64,000 bases of DNA from an uncultured Clostridia bacterium (lineage in GTDB: Bacteria; Bacillota; Clostridia; Oscillospirales; Ruminococcaceae). Each line of letters begins with the position of its first letter. The stretch's first letter is position 1. This document shows positions 1 through 10,041 of this stretch, one piece after another. Under the pieces are notes generated by a model that saw nothing but the letters and a program-made list of their open reading frames with translations, did no database searches and was not told the origin of the DNA. The position numbers were made by a program, and so were the translations under genes. The stretch is from NCBI GenBank assembly GCA_947589185.1, contig CANQCK010000004.1, positions 49,584 through 113,583 of the forward strand, written 5' to 3'.

Positions 1-2
1 AG

Positions 3-710
3 CATAAACTGGCAAAGCGTGACGGAGACGCGTCATATCAGGATTTGATAAAGCAGGGCTATCTTACAGAGGCAATACTGAATTATATTGCACTTCTGGG
101 TTGGGCGCCAAAAGGCGAAAGAGAAATTTTCACTCTCCCTGAGTTGATTGAAGAGTTTGATATTTCCGGACTTTCAAAGTCGCCTGCTATTTTTGACCCT
201 ATGAAGCTAAAGGCAATAAACGGCGAGTATATAAGAAAGATGTCGATTGATGAATTTGAAAGTCACGCAATGCCTTATTTAAAGCAGGCTATAAAGCGTG
301 AGGATATTGATCTTAAACAGGTTGCAGAATTACTTCAGCCGAGAACGGAGCTTTTTACCGATATTCCTGAGCAGATCGATTTTATAGACGAAATGCCTGA
401 ATACGACAATGCTTTGTATTGTCATAAAAAGATGAAAACAAACGAGGAAAATTCTCTTGCGGCTTTAAAAGAGGTACTTCCTGTTTTGGAGAGCATAGAC
501 GGTAATAGCTGGAATCAGGATACTATTTACAATAAGGTAGTAGAGCTTGTCAAGAAAATGGAGGTAAAAAACGGTATGGTTTTCTGGCCGTTAAGAGTTG
601 CCGTTTCGGGAAAATCCTTCACGCCGGGCGGCGGAGTTGAGCTTTGCGTTATCTTGGGTAAAGAGGAATCAATAAAGAGGGTTAAGGCGGCAATAGAAAA
701 GCTGTCTTGA
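3..710 (+). CDS. gltX: Glutamyl-tRNA synthetase, C-terminal part (5' truncated by window edge)
   Basis: Frame open from nt 3 reads HKLAKRDGDASYQDLIKQGYLTEAILNYIALLGW: KMSKR-like KLAKRDG motif and GluRS C-terminal anticodon-binding region. Confidence 0.9.
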   Translation, partial: HKLAKRDGDASYQDLIKQGYLTEAILNYIALLGWAPKGEREIFTLPELIEEFDISGLSKSPAIFDPMKLKAINGEYIRKMSIDEFESHAMPYLKQAIKREDIDLKQVAELLQPRTELFTDIPEQIDFIDEMPEYDNALYCHKKMKTNEENSLAALKEVLPVLESIDGNSWNQDTIYNKVVELVKKMEVKNGMVFWPLRVAVSGKSFTPGGGVELCVILGKEESIKRVKAAIEKLS

Positions 711-796
711 TAACATTCTTGTCATATAACTATCACAATAAGCTGCTAGAATACAAATGGTTTAGTATAATACTATCTTGAGGAGGCAATCTCTAT

Positions 797-1765
797 ATGA
801 TTGAGGTTAAAAATCTTTCAAAGCATTTTGGAGATAAAAAGGCTGTTGACGGTATTTCATTCACTGCTGAAGACGGCGAGATACTCGGATTTTTAGGACC
901 GAACGGTGCCGGAAAATCCACAACGATGAATATTCTCACAGGGTATATTTCGTCAACAGACGGCGTTGCATTGATAGACGGCGTTGACATTCTGGAAAAC
1001 CCTATAAAGGCAAAGCAGAAGATAGGCTATCTTCCTGAACAGCCGCCGCTTTATATGGATATGACGGTTAAGGAATATCTTTCGTTCGTGTATGACTTAA
1101 AAAAATGCAAGCTGCCGAGAAATACACATCTTAAAGATATTTGTAATCTTGTAAAAATTGAGAATGTTTACAACAGAGTTATAAAGAATCTTTCAAAGGG
1201 ATATAAGCAGAGGGTAGGACTTGCACAGGCACTTGTGGGGAATCCTAACGTACTTATTTTAGACGAACCTACTGTGGGTTTAGACCCCAATCAGATTATT
1301 GAAATAAGAACGCTTATAAAAAGGCTGGGTAAAAATCATACGGTTATTTTATCTTCGCATATTTTGTCTGAGGTTCAGGCTGTGTGCGACAAGATCGTTG
1401 TAATAAATCAGGGCAAAATAGTTGCCGACGATACTGAAGAAAACCTTTCTAAAAATCTTGTCAGCAGCAATAAAATCATGGTCAAGATAGACGGACCTTT
1501 TGATGAGGTTCAAAAGGTCATCGGTTCGATCGCAGGCATTAAAACAGTTGATATGATTTCCAAAGAAACCGACGAATTCTGCGAATTTTCCATTGAGTCG
1601 GAAGATGGCGTTGATATTCGCCGGGAACTGTTTAAAAGAGTTTCTGAACGAAGCTGGTACATTATGGAGTTGAAGACTTCTGATATGTCGCTTGAAGATA
1701 TATTCTTAAGATTAACGGTCGGCGAGAGTATTCCGGCTGTAAAGAGAAACGGAGGTATTGAATAA
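797..1765 (+). CDS. ABC transporter ATP-binding protein (GldA-like)
   Basis: Walker A GPNGAGKST, signature LSKGYKQRVGLAQAL, Walker B LILDEP; followed by GldF/GldG-like genes; RBS aggagg upstream. Confidence 0.9.
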   Translation: MIEVKNLSKHFGDKKAVDGISFTAEDGEILGFLGPNGAGKSTTMNILTGYISSTDGVALIDGVDILENPIKAKQKIGYLPEQPPLYMDMTVKEYLSFVYDLKKCKLPRNTHLKDICNLVKIENVYNRVIKNLSKGYKQRVGLAQALVGNPNVLILDEPTVGLDPNQIIEIRTLIKRLGKNHTVILSSHILSEVQAVCDKIVVINQGKIVADDTEENLSKNLVSSNKIMVKIDGPFDEVQKVIGSIAGIKTVDMISKETDEFCEFSIESEDGVDIRRELFKRVSERSWYIMELKTSDMSLEDIFLRLTVGESIPAVKRNGGIE

Positions 1766-2505
1766 TGAAAGCAATTTTTAGAAGAGAATTTGTTTCTTAT
1801 TTTACTACTCCGATAGGATACATTTTTCTTGCTGTGTTTTTTGCATTGGCAGGCATTGATTATTCTGTAACGTCAATAGCCAAGGGTTCTACCGGTTCAT
1901 CAGGCGGTACTCAGGGATACGGAACAGCGGAATTAGCTCAGTTTTTTCTGTGGCTGCTTATTATATTAGTTATTTTGATCCCTATTCTCACTATGAGAAC
2001 GTTATCAGAAGACAAAAGACAAAAAACAGATCAGGTTCTTTTGACGTCTCCCGTCAGCTTATCTGGAATTGTCGGCGGGAAATTTCTTGCAGCGTTTTTG
2101 GTGTATATTATGGGCGTTGCAATTACACTGGTGTTTTCAGTAGTGGTTTCCGCATTTGCTAAGCCTGACTGGATCACAATATTCGGTAATATTGTCGGTC
2201 TGCTTCTTTTGGGAGCGGCTTGTATTTCAATTGGTATCTTTGCGTCAAGCCTTACTGAAAATCAGGTGGTTTCAGCAGTTATAAGTCTGGCTTCGATCGG
2301 GCTGATGAGTCTGCTGTCGGTAATATCCAGCTTTATACCGATTGAGTTTGTAAAGACTATTCTAAATAAATTATGCTTTTTAGAGAGATATATCGGATTT
2401 ACATACGGTCAATTCGATCTATCCAGTGCATTATACTTCATCAGCGTTGCCGTGGCATTTATGTTTTTTACGGTAAGAGTGTTAGAAAAGCGTCGTTGGG
2501 CTTAA
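1765..2505 (+). CDS. ABC transporter permease (GldF-like)
   Basis: Multi-TM, MKAIFRREFVSYFTTPIGYIFLAVFF typical of the GldF/ABC-2 family; overlaps upstream ATPase stop. Confidence 0.85.
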   Translation: MKAIFRREFVSYFTTPIGYIFLAVFFALAGIDYSVTSIAKGSTGSSGGTQGYGTAELAQFFLWLLIILVILIPILTMRTLSEDKRQKTDQVLLTSPVSLSGIVGGKFLAAFLVYIMGVAITLVFSVVVSAFAKPDWITIFGNIVGLLLLGAACISIGIFASSLTENQVVSAVISLASIGLMSLLSVISSFIPIEFVKTILNKLCFLERYIGFTYGQFDLSSALYFISVAVAFMFFTVRVLEKRRWA

Positions 2506-2519
2506 AGGAGGTAGCGAAG

Positions 2520-4235
2520 ATGAACAATATGGACGAAAAAGATTTTGAGCAGAAAGAGCAGGTTATTTCTGAGACATCAGAAAACAGTTTGGAAGAAAAC
2601 GCTTCTGTAAATTCTGCTGAGAACAAAACCGATACAGAAATAAGTGAAGAAATCCCTGAAAGCTTTGATATTCAGGAGAATCAGGCAGAGAGTACAACAG
2701 AGAAAAAGACCAAAAAACAAAAAAAGGCAAAGAAAAACCTTAAAAAGCTAAAGCACGGAACTATGGCGACTGTTTTAACAGTAGTTTTTATAGTTGTTCT
2801 GGTTCTTGTAAATATTGTTGCGACAAGCGTGTTTGAAAGATTTCCGCTTACTATTGATATGACATCAGATGACTCGTATACGATTTCTGATGAAACTGCC
2901 GATTATATAAAAAATGTTGATAAAGAAGTAAAAATCACGGTATTGTCAGAGGAAAAAGAATTTGCCTCTACATCGAAATACATTCGTCAGTCTAATGAGA
3001 TTTTGAAGAATATCGTTAAAAGCAACAAAAACTTTTCTATCAAGTATATAGATTTACTGTCAAATCCTGAGGTTAAATCTGAATATGAGGATTCGCTTTC
3101 TGAGTATGACATAATAGTTGAATCGGGTAAAAACCACGAAAGAACAACACTTGTACATCCGCAGGATTTAGTTAAGTTCTCATCTGATTTTGAAAAATCT
3201 TTTCAGCAGAATATGGGAGGAACTCTTGACTCGTTTATTGAGTATTACGGAGGAATGACTGCTATTCAGAATTATTCTGCGGGAGTTGAGAGCAACTGTG
3301 CAGAGCAGGCGTTCACGTCGGCAATTTTAAAGGTTACAGACGCAAACCCTGTGACGGTTACACTGCTTACGGGAAGAAAAGAGCTTGCTTCTCTGACATA
3401 TTTTAAGACTCTGCTCAATGCAAACGGATATACAGTGAACAGTATTAATATAACTACGCAGGATATTCCAAAAGAAACAAATCTTATTGTAATGGGGGCA
3501 CCCAGCGTTGACTATACTGAAAGTGAAGTTGAAAAGGTATCGTCATTTTTAGACAACGGAGGAAAGCTGGAAAAGAATCTTCTTTATATCGAAAGCGTTC
3601 AGCAGCCTAAAACTCCGAATATCGACGAGCTTTTAGAGGAATACGGAATAAAGTTCAGAGATGAATTTGTATACGATTCAGACGGCGAAAATGCAAGCAA
3701 CGGATATGTATTTATGGAGCGTGCAAGCAGTAATTTTATGGACGACATAAAAGACAATTCTCTGAGATTGTTTACAAGCGTTTATACAAAGCCTATTACT
3801 ATAGACTACAATAACAAAGAAATGCTTACCTGCGAGCCTTATATTCAGACGTCTGACACAGGATACACAATGGATTCCGAAAATAAAAAGCTGACAAGCG
3901 GAGTAACTGTAACAGGTGCAGTCGGTTCTAAGGCGGCGTTTATCGGCGAGGATACTTATTACAGCAATCTGATTGCTCTGGGCTCTGAATTTTTCCTGGA
4001 CGATACTGTACTTCAGATGTCGCAGTATCTGAACAGACAGTGGATACTGAGCATTGTAAACGGCGTTACCGGAAAATCGTCAGGCATTACTATTGAGCCA
4101 AAGACTGTTGAGGGCGGAATGTTTGATCTTACCAATACGCAGATAAAGGTTCTTGAGTGGGTATTTATAGTTATTATACCTGTAATCGTTCTTGCAGTAG
4201 GTATCATAATCTGGTTAAGGAGAAAGAACAGATAA
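2520..4235 (+). CDS. GldG-like ABC auxiliary protein
   Basis: Start set at ATG 2520 after aaaggaggtagcgaag; long hydrophilic N-terminus, TM, GldG-like periplasmic region, C-terminal TM. Confidence 0.8.
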   Translation: MNNMDEKDFEQKEQVISETSENSLEENASVNSAENKTDTEISEEIPESFDIQENQAESTTEKKTKKQKKAKKNLKKLKHGTMATVLTVVFIVVLVLVNIVATSVFERFPLTIDMTSDDSYTISDETADYIKNVDKEVKITVLSEEKEFASTSKYIRQSNEILKNIVKSNKNFSIKYIDLLSNPEVKSEYEDSLSEYDIIVESGKNHERTTLVHPQDLVKFSSDFEKSFQQNMGGTLDSFIEYYGGMTAIQNYSAGVESNCAEQAFTSAILKVTDANPVTVTLLTGRKELASLTYFKTLLNANGYTVNSINITTQDIPKETNLIVMGAPSVDYTESEVEKVSSFLDNGGKLEKNLLYIESVQQPKTPNIDELLEEYGIKFRDEFVYDSDGENASNGYVFMERASSNFMDDIKDNSLRLFTSVYTKPITIDYNNKEMLTCEPYIQTSDTGYTMDSENKKLTSGVTVTGAVGSKAAFIGEDTYYSNLIALGSEFFLDDTVLQMSQYLNRQWILSIVNGVTGKSSGITIEPKTVEGGMFDLTNTQIKVLEWVFIVIIPVIVLAVGIIIWLRRKNR

Positions 4236-4254
4236 GCGTTAAGGAGAAATCTAA

Positions 4255-5775
4255 ATGAATTCTAAAGTAAAGAGTATTATCATATGTGTTGTTGTTATTG
4301 CTTGTCTGGGTATTACGCTTCTTGTTCTTAATTTAACGGGCAAGAATGACGACAATTCAAGCAGTACTGTGTCGAGTATTGCCGACAGCGGGAAAACAAT
4401 ATCTCTGACAGATGATATTGCAGATGATCTTGATAATACTTATGTTAAATCTATAGAAATTAAAAACGAGAGAGACAGCTTTACGGTCAGTCAGGTCAGC
4501 GGTAAAACTGACGAGTGGGAGATAAAGGCTTTAGACGGAATTGAGCAGTCAAACACTGTTTATTCGGGTCTGGCTTCAATTGCGGCAGATCTTTCAGCAA
4601 CCGATATAGCAGAAGAAAATGCACAAGATCTATCTAAATACGGTCTTGAAAATGCAAAGACCAAATTTACCGTTACATTTTCTGATGATAATAACACAAA
4701 GAGGACTTACTTGATTGGAGATACAACTCCAAACGAGAAAGATTACTATTTGTGTGAGGAAGGAAAGAATACCGTTTATACAGCAGCAACAGGCTCGCTT
4801 TCATACTTTTTCTACACAAAAGAGGATTTTGTAGCCTTGACAATGCTGGAAAAGCCGGCAAGCGATGATGATTACCCGGATTTTATAAAGGAAACCATTA
4901 AATCTGAAGATCTCGACTACGATATGGTTATCGTGACTCCCGAGAATTCTCTCGATTATATGCCGTCTGCACAAGTTATGACAGAGCCGGTATTTGCGTA
5001 TCTTGACGCAACGAACTCGGCAGAGATAACTCACGGAATGTGGGGATTATCTGCGGTTTCAGCAGTTGCAGCAAAGCCGGATAAAAACGACTTCAAAAAG
5101 TACGGTCTTTTAAAGCCTTGCACTAAGGTCATTCTCGAGACAAGTGCCGGAACGTATACTCTGTCTGTAGGAGATCCTGTATATGCAAAGGATTCTAAGG
5201 GTAAGGAAACCACAACAGTTGAGTCATACTACACTTATTTAGACGGTGTAAGCGGTAAAGATGTTATATTTAAGGTTTCTGCTGAAAGTCTCCCTTGGGT
5301 GGGAGCAGAGCCGCCTGACTTTATTTCAAGTCTTATGACTTATAATGCAGCAACTGATTTAAAATCGGTTGTTGTTGACGACGGAAAAGGGAAAACCGTA
5401 TTTAATCTAAAGGCTGTTGTCGATCCTAAAGCACAGGCTGATGAAGATGAACAGCAGGAAATGAAGCTTAGTTCTGTAAAACTTAACGGCAAGGAGCTAA
5501 ACGTTGAGGCGTGGAAGAGCTGGTATCAAGTTCTTTTACAGTGTCCTACTTCGGAGATCTATTTCAAAGAACCCAAAACGAAGTGTTATCTTACGGTAAG
5601 CATTAACAGAAATGACGGCGGCAAAGATGTTTTGAAGTTCTTTAAGGATACAAGCAGAAGAACCATTGTCAAATTGAACGGTAAAACAAGCTATCGCATA
5701 GAGAGCTCATATGTAAATAAACTTATGTCTGATATGCAGCTTGCGATAGAGGGCAAAGAAGTTCAAACAGACTAA
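4255..5775 (+). CDS. DUF4340-type membrane-anchored protein
   Basis: N-terminal TM then repeated WEIKALDG-type domains; position after Gld-like ABC genes is typical for DUF4340. Confidence 0.75.
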   Translation: MNSKVKSIIICVVVIACLGITLLVLNLTGKNDDNSSSTVSSIADSGKTISLTDDIADDLDNTYVKSIEIKNERDSFTVSQVSGKTDEWEIKALDGIEQSNTVYSGLASIAADLSATDIAEENAQDLSKYGLENAKTKFTVTFSDDNNTKRTYLIGDTTPNEKDYYLCEEGKNTVYTAATGSLSYFFYTKEDFVALTMLEKPASDDDYPDFIKETIKSEDLDYDMVIVTPENSLDYMPSAQVMTEPVFAYLDATNSAEITHGMWGLSAVSAVAAKPDKNDFKKYGLLKPCTKVILETSAGTYTLSVGDPVYAKDSKGKETTTVESYYTYLDGVSGKDVIFKVSAESLPWVGAEPPDFISSLMTYNAATDLKSVVVDDGKGKTVFNLKAVVDPKAQADEDEQQEMKLSSVKLNGKELNVEAWKSWYQVLLQCPTSEIYFKEPKTKCYLTVSINRNDGGKDVLKFFKDTSRRTIVKLNGKTSYRIESSYVNKLMSDMQLAIEGKEVQTD

Positions 5776-5859
5776 AAAACAGTTCAGAACTAATAAAAGA
5801 CAATTTTCACCTTGAGAGTTTGTTATAATATTCTTAGATCACAGAAGGGAGTGAATAAT

Positions 5860-6150
5860 ATGGCAACAAAAAAATGCGACTTTTTCACATATAAAGGATT
5901 ACCGCTTGTAAGAAAAGGAAAAGAAATTTACTACGGCAATATGTCAGATGATTATGTTGTTATGATTCAGATACTTTCAACCGAGCAAATAAACGGTTTG
6001 GATGTTGCAAACAGAGTAAGAATTTTCAGAATGGCAACAGATGAGAGCGTTCCGCCGAATGAGAGAATCAATAAGACTGCTGAGAAAACAAGTCTGTATG
6101 ACGCTCTTGATATAGCAAGTGCATGGCTTTCTGACTATATCAAAAAGTAA
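5860..6150 (+). CDS. Conserved hypothetical protein (96 aa)
   Basis: ATG 5860 after RBS gaaggga; good coding composition; followed by terminator. Confidence 0.6.
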   Translation: MATKKCDFFTYKGLPLVRKGKEIYYGNMSDDYVVMIQILSTEQINGLDVANRVRIFRMATDESVPPNERINKTAEKTSLYDALDIASAWLSDYIKK

Positions 6151-6173
6151 GAAAAATTATTATTTAATAAATC

Positions 6174-6206
6174 AAGGTGCTCCGTATTTTAGCGGAGTAC
6201 CTTTTA
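6174..6206 (+). terminator. Intrinsic terminator
   Basis: AAGGTGCTCCG ... CGGAGTACCTT followed by TTTT. Confidence 0.75.
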
Positions 6207-6297
6207 TCTTTGTATTAAGAAAATACGCCTTGATAAAAGCTGTGAATTATGTTAAAATATAATGAAATAATAGGCTTTGTATAAAGGAGTATGCAGT

Positions 6298-7668
6298 TTG
6301 TTATATTCGGATCTTATATTTATATATGGTTTTCTTCCGATAACTATACTGATAACGTTTTTGGATAGAAGTACAGAGTATAAAAATCTTATACTCGTAT
6401 TGACGTCGGTTGTATTTTTCACCTTCGGAAGACCGATGATAATATGTCTTTTGTTTTTGACGGTTATTTTTGATTATTTATTCGGTCTTGCAGCGGGATA
6501 TGGCAGAAAAAAATGGCTAAGAGCACTGAGCTTTTTGTGTTCAATAGTTATGAACTCGTCTTTATATATAGTTTTCTGCTGGAATTCTTTATTTAAAAAC
6601 TTCGGTATTGAACAACTGACATTGACTAAAAAACTAATTCCAATGTGTATTGCTTTTTACACAATAAGAGGAATTTCATATGTCGGAGATGTATATAAGA
6701 AAAGAATTAAGCCTGAAAAAAATATATTTTGTCTGCTTGTTTATATGGTAAGCTATCACTTTATGGTCGTAGGCCCTATTGTAAGATACGGAGATATTTC
6801 AGATAAGATAAGACGGAGAACAATAACAGGTCAGAACCTCAACGACGGATTGAACAGATTTATAATCGGCTTTGCAAAGGTTATGATACTTGGTATTTCG
6901 TTTGAAAAAGTAAAAGAGGCAGGCTTAAATTTTGCCGAACTGACGCCATTCGGTGCATGGGTAGGTATGCTTGCATTTATAGGGAATATTTATTTTGTCT
7001 TTACAGGATATACAGATATGGCTCTGGGACTGGGTCTGCTTAACGGTTTTAAGTATAAAGAAAACTTTTTGCCGTATTCTGTTAGAGGGTATGTAAGCGG
7101 AATTGTAAAGGGATTTAATAAGTTGCTTGTAGATTTTTTTGAGGATTTTTTGGTAGTTCCGTTTAAAAAGAACAAGAGCAGATATATATCGGGAGTTTTA
7201 CTTTCAGGTGTATTGATCGGTTTGTGGTATGGCTTCAGCCAGAATTTTTTAATATTCGGTTTGTATTTTGCTCTTCTGGTAATTATCGAAAAGACGTTTT
7301 TAAAACGCATTTTAGATAAGCTGCCGAAGATAATAGGATTTATTTATACTTTTTTAGCCGTCTTTGTAGGAGCGGCAATTGCATATTTTTCAAGGCTGGA
7401 GGATTTTCTGCACTGGTTTAAAGCACTGTTCGGCGTAGGAACGGATTATATGTGGAGCGTTAATATGAGAAACAAGACTCTTTCATATCTGTTTTTACTG
7501 ATAATAGGCTTTTTGATTATTATACCGGGATTTAAGAATATTATAAAATCTCAGCTTAAAGACTTTTCACAAAAGAGTGAGAAGAATTATGCAGTTATTA
7601 GAATCTCACAAACAGTATGTATATGTTTGCTGTTAGTAATGGCGACAGCGTCGAGCGTCACGGTTTGA
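6298..7668 (+). CDS. MBOAT family O-acyltransferase (AlgI-like)
   Basis: TTG 6298 start gives MLYSDLIFIYGFLP typical of AlgI-like MBOAT; many TMs; FTGYTDMALGLGLLNGF and GLWYG motifs. Confidence 0.85.
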   Translation: MLYSDLIFIYGFLPITILITFLDRSTEYKNLILVLTSVVFFTFGRPMIICLLFLTVIFDYLFGLAAGYGRKKWLRALSFLCSIVMNSSLYIVFCWNSLFKNFGIEQLTLTKKLIPMCIAFYTIRGISYVGDVYKKRIKPEKNIFCLLVYMVSYHFMVVGPIVRYGDISDKIRRRTITGQNLNDGLNRFIIGFAKVMILGISFEKVKEAGLNFAELTPFGAWVGMLAFIGNIYFVFTGYTDMALGLGLLNGFKYKENFLPYSVRGYVSGIVKGFNKLLVDFFEDFLVVPFKKNKSRYISGVLLSGVLIGLWYGFSQNFLIFGLYFALLVIIEKTFLKRILDKLPKIIGFIYTFLAVFVGAAIAYFSRLEDFLHWFKALFGVGTDYMWSVNMRNKTLSYLFLLIIGFLIIIPGFKNIIKSQLKDFSQKSEKNYAVIRISQTVCICLLLVMATASSVTV

Positions 7669-7694
7669 AACTGATATAAAGGAACAGGTTATTA

Positions 7695-8573
7695 ATGAGT
7701 AAAAAAAGAAAAAGAAAACTTAATAGCTCACAGGCTAAAAACAACAGCAGGAACAGCAATTTCAAGGAAAATAATTATCAGAAAAAGGCTGATGATTATG
7801 ATTATGAAAATGCCGTATACCCTGATAATGCTTGTCTGACCGTTCCGCCTGAGAAAAATGAGGAAGATTCATCTAAGGGCGATATTGTTCTGCATAAAAT
7901 CGGCAGAGAGGCTGTAGTCGGTGAATATAATTTTATAAATGTTGCGGTTGTCTTTATACTTATTATGATAATGGGTATTTCCTTTGCACTTTTAAGGAAT
8001 ACTGATGAATATATAGAAAACAATAATAAAATATCTTCCGAAACCGTCTTGAACGGCAAGTTTACAAAAAAGCTTTCAAAAAACTATATGAAAAGACTTC
8101 CGGGCAAGCAATTACTATTTGATGCAAACAGAGTTTTCTCATATGCTTACGGTCTTGGCAGCTATAATGATGAAAAGGGTTTTGTTTCTGCTGATACTGG
8201 CAAGATAATAGGAATAAGAACATATAATGAGCCTATTATGGTTACTCTTACAACTACCGCTCCGCCGACGACAACGCAATACACAGGAAAAACGACAAAT
8301 ACCACAGTTAAACTAAGCGGTTCTGTATTTGTGGGGCCTCCCGGTCCTTTGACTACTACAAAGAAAACCAAGAAGACAACTACAAAGAAAACCACGGCAA
8401 AAACAACATCCGTCACGACTACTACTGCGTTCACGGGCACTACATGGTCTTTCAAGGGAACAACTACAAAAAGCGGCTTACCTGATTTCTCTATGACGAC
8501 TTCACACACAACACTTGTTGAGCCGCCGACATCGGCAAGCACAACTACCGGAGTGAGCAATGAAGAACAGTAA
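7695..8573 (+). CDS. TM protein with a DHHW-like N-terminal stub and Thr-rich tail
   Basis: Single TM; NGKFTKKLSKNYMKRLPGKQLLFDANRVFSYAYGLGSYNDEKGFVSADTGKIIG resembles the N-terminus of DHHW proteins that follow MBOAT genes; C-terminal half is Thr/Lys/Pro-rich. Confidence 0.6.
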   Translation: MSKKRKRKLNSSQAKNNSRNSNFKENNYQKKADDYDYENAVYPDNACLTVPPEKNEEDSSKGDIVLHKIGREAVVGEYNFINVAVVFILIMIMGISFALLRNTDEYIENNNKISSETVLNGKFTKKLSKNYMKRLPGKQLLFDANRVFSYAYGLGSYNDEKGFVSADTGKIIGIRTYNEPIMVTLTTTAPPTTTQYTGKTTNTTVKLSGSVFVGPPGPLTTTKKTKKTTTKKTTAKTTSVTTTTAFTGTTWSFKGTTTKSGLPDFSMTTSHTTLVEPPTSASTTTGVSNEEQ

Positions 8574-9507
8574 TTTTAAATTTTCCGACGACAATAAAAG
8601 ATACCATACTTATAACTACTATCTCAGGCATAAGTACGGAATAAAGGTGTTTAAGGTTCCGCTTAATGCAAATTTCGGTTGCCCTAACAGAGACGGAACG
8701 AAAGGCGTAGGCGGTTGCACATATTGTTCGGGCAAAATGAGCGGAGACTATGCTGGTGACCCTCTGTTGGATATTGAAAGGCAGTATGATGAGGTGAGGA
8801 AGGTCCTCTTGAAAAAGTGGGAAAATGCTAAGTGCATACCATATTTTCAGGCGGGAACAAACACATATGCTCCGATAGAAAAGCAAAAAGAGCTTTTTGA
8901 AAGGGCAATGACGCTTAAAGACGCTGTGGGTCTTAACATTTCAACAAGAGCGGATTGCATCGACGAGGAAATTGCAGATATGCTTTATGATTTGTCAACT
9001 AAAACCGATCTTGAGGTAGAACTGGGATTGCAGACAATTTACGATACAACGGCAGAAAGAATAAATCGGTGTCACGCCTATGAGGACTTTTTAAAGGGCT
9101 ACAATATGCTGTATGAACGAGGTATAGATATTTGTGTTCATATAATAAACGGGCTTCCCGATGAAACAAGAGAAATGATGATAAACACTGCTGAAACGGC
9201 AGGTGCTTTGAAGCCTCACGGCATAAAAATCCATCTTCTTTATATAATAAAGGGAACAAAAATGTACGAGCAGTTTTTAAACGGCGAGGTAAAGGCTCTT
9301 GAAAGGAACGAGTATGTTCAGATAGTGTGCGATCAGCTTGAGAGAATACCTGAGAACGTTGTTATAGAAAGAGTAACGGGAGACGGAGTAAAAGAAGATT
9401 TAGCAGCACCGCTTTGGAGCCTGAAAAAGTTTTGCGTTATGAATGAGATAGACAAGGAAATGGCAAGAAGAAATTCGTATCAAGGAATACTTGTCGGGGA
9501 AGATTAA
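8560..9507 (+). CDS. Radical SAM protein, TIGR01212/YhcC-like
   Basis: CPNRDGTKGVGGCTYCSGKMSGDY: CX(n)CX2C radical SAM cluster of the YhcC-type family. Confidence 0.9.
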   Translation: MKNSNFKFSDDNKRYHTYNYYLRHKYGIKVFKVPLNANFGCPNRDGTKGVGGCTYCSGKMSGDYAGDPLLDIERQYDEVRKVLLKKWENAKCIPYFQAGTNTYAPIEKQKELFERAMTLKDAVGLNISTRADCIDEEIADMLYDLSTKTDLEVELGLQTIYDTTAERINRCHAYEDFLKGYNMLYERGIDICVHIINGLPDETREMMINTAETAGALKPHGIKIHLLYIIKGTKMYEQFLNGEVKALERNEYVQIVCDQLERIPENVVIERVTGDGVKEDLAAPLWSLKKFCVMNEIDKEMARRNSYQGILVGED

Positions 9508-9531
9508 TATAGTTTAGTGAGGAACATTGCA

Positions 9532-10041
9532 ATGAAAAAATATCTTGAGATTGGGAAAATAGTGTCAGTTCACGGACTTAAAGGCGACGTCAAGGTAGAG
9601 CCGTGGTGCAATGAACCTGAGTTTATCTGTGAATTTGACAGGCTTTATTCAAAGGACGGTAAAAGGGAGTATGAAATAGAACATAGCAGGGTTCAGAAAA
9701 ATATGGTTATAATGAAGCTGAAAGGCGTAGATTCTGTCGAAGACGGACAGGCTATGCGGAATAAAATTCTATTTATGGACAGAGACGACGTTGAACTTGA
9801 GGAGGGGTATTATTTCTTTCAGGATTTGATAGGTCTGACAGTTCTTGACGCAGACAGCCTAGAAACCTATGGAAAAATAAAGGAAGTCTTTCAGACAGGA
9901 GCTAACGACGTGTATCATATAAAGTCTGATGAAGGAAAGTCGTATTATATTCCGGCTATTGCAGAAGTTATAGTAAAGACCGATATAGAAGACGGTAAAA
10001 TGTATATAAGACCGCTGGAGGGACTTTTCGATGAGGATTGA
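9532..10041 (+). CDS. rimM: Ribosome maturation factor RimM
   Basis: YLEIGKIVSVHGLKGDVKVEPW and PRC-barrel domain; upstream of trmD. Confidence 0.95.
   Translation: MKKYLEIGKIVSVHGLKGDVKVEPWCNEPEFICEFDRLYSKDGKREYEIEHSRVQKNMVIMKLKGVDSVEDGQAMRNKILFMDRDDVELEEGYYFFQDLIGLTVLDADSLETYGKIKEVFQTGANDVYHIKSDEGKSYYIPAIAEVIVKTDIEDGKMYIRPLEGLFDED

Noticed and set aside
8162-8560. 132-aa minus-strand ORF, Val-rich, opposite the Thr-rich coding region
   Set aside because: Mirror of the ACN Thr-codon repeats on the plus strand; no RBS; composition artefact
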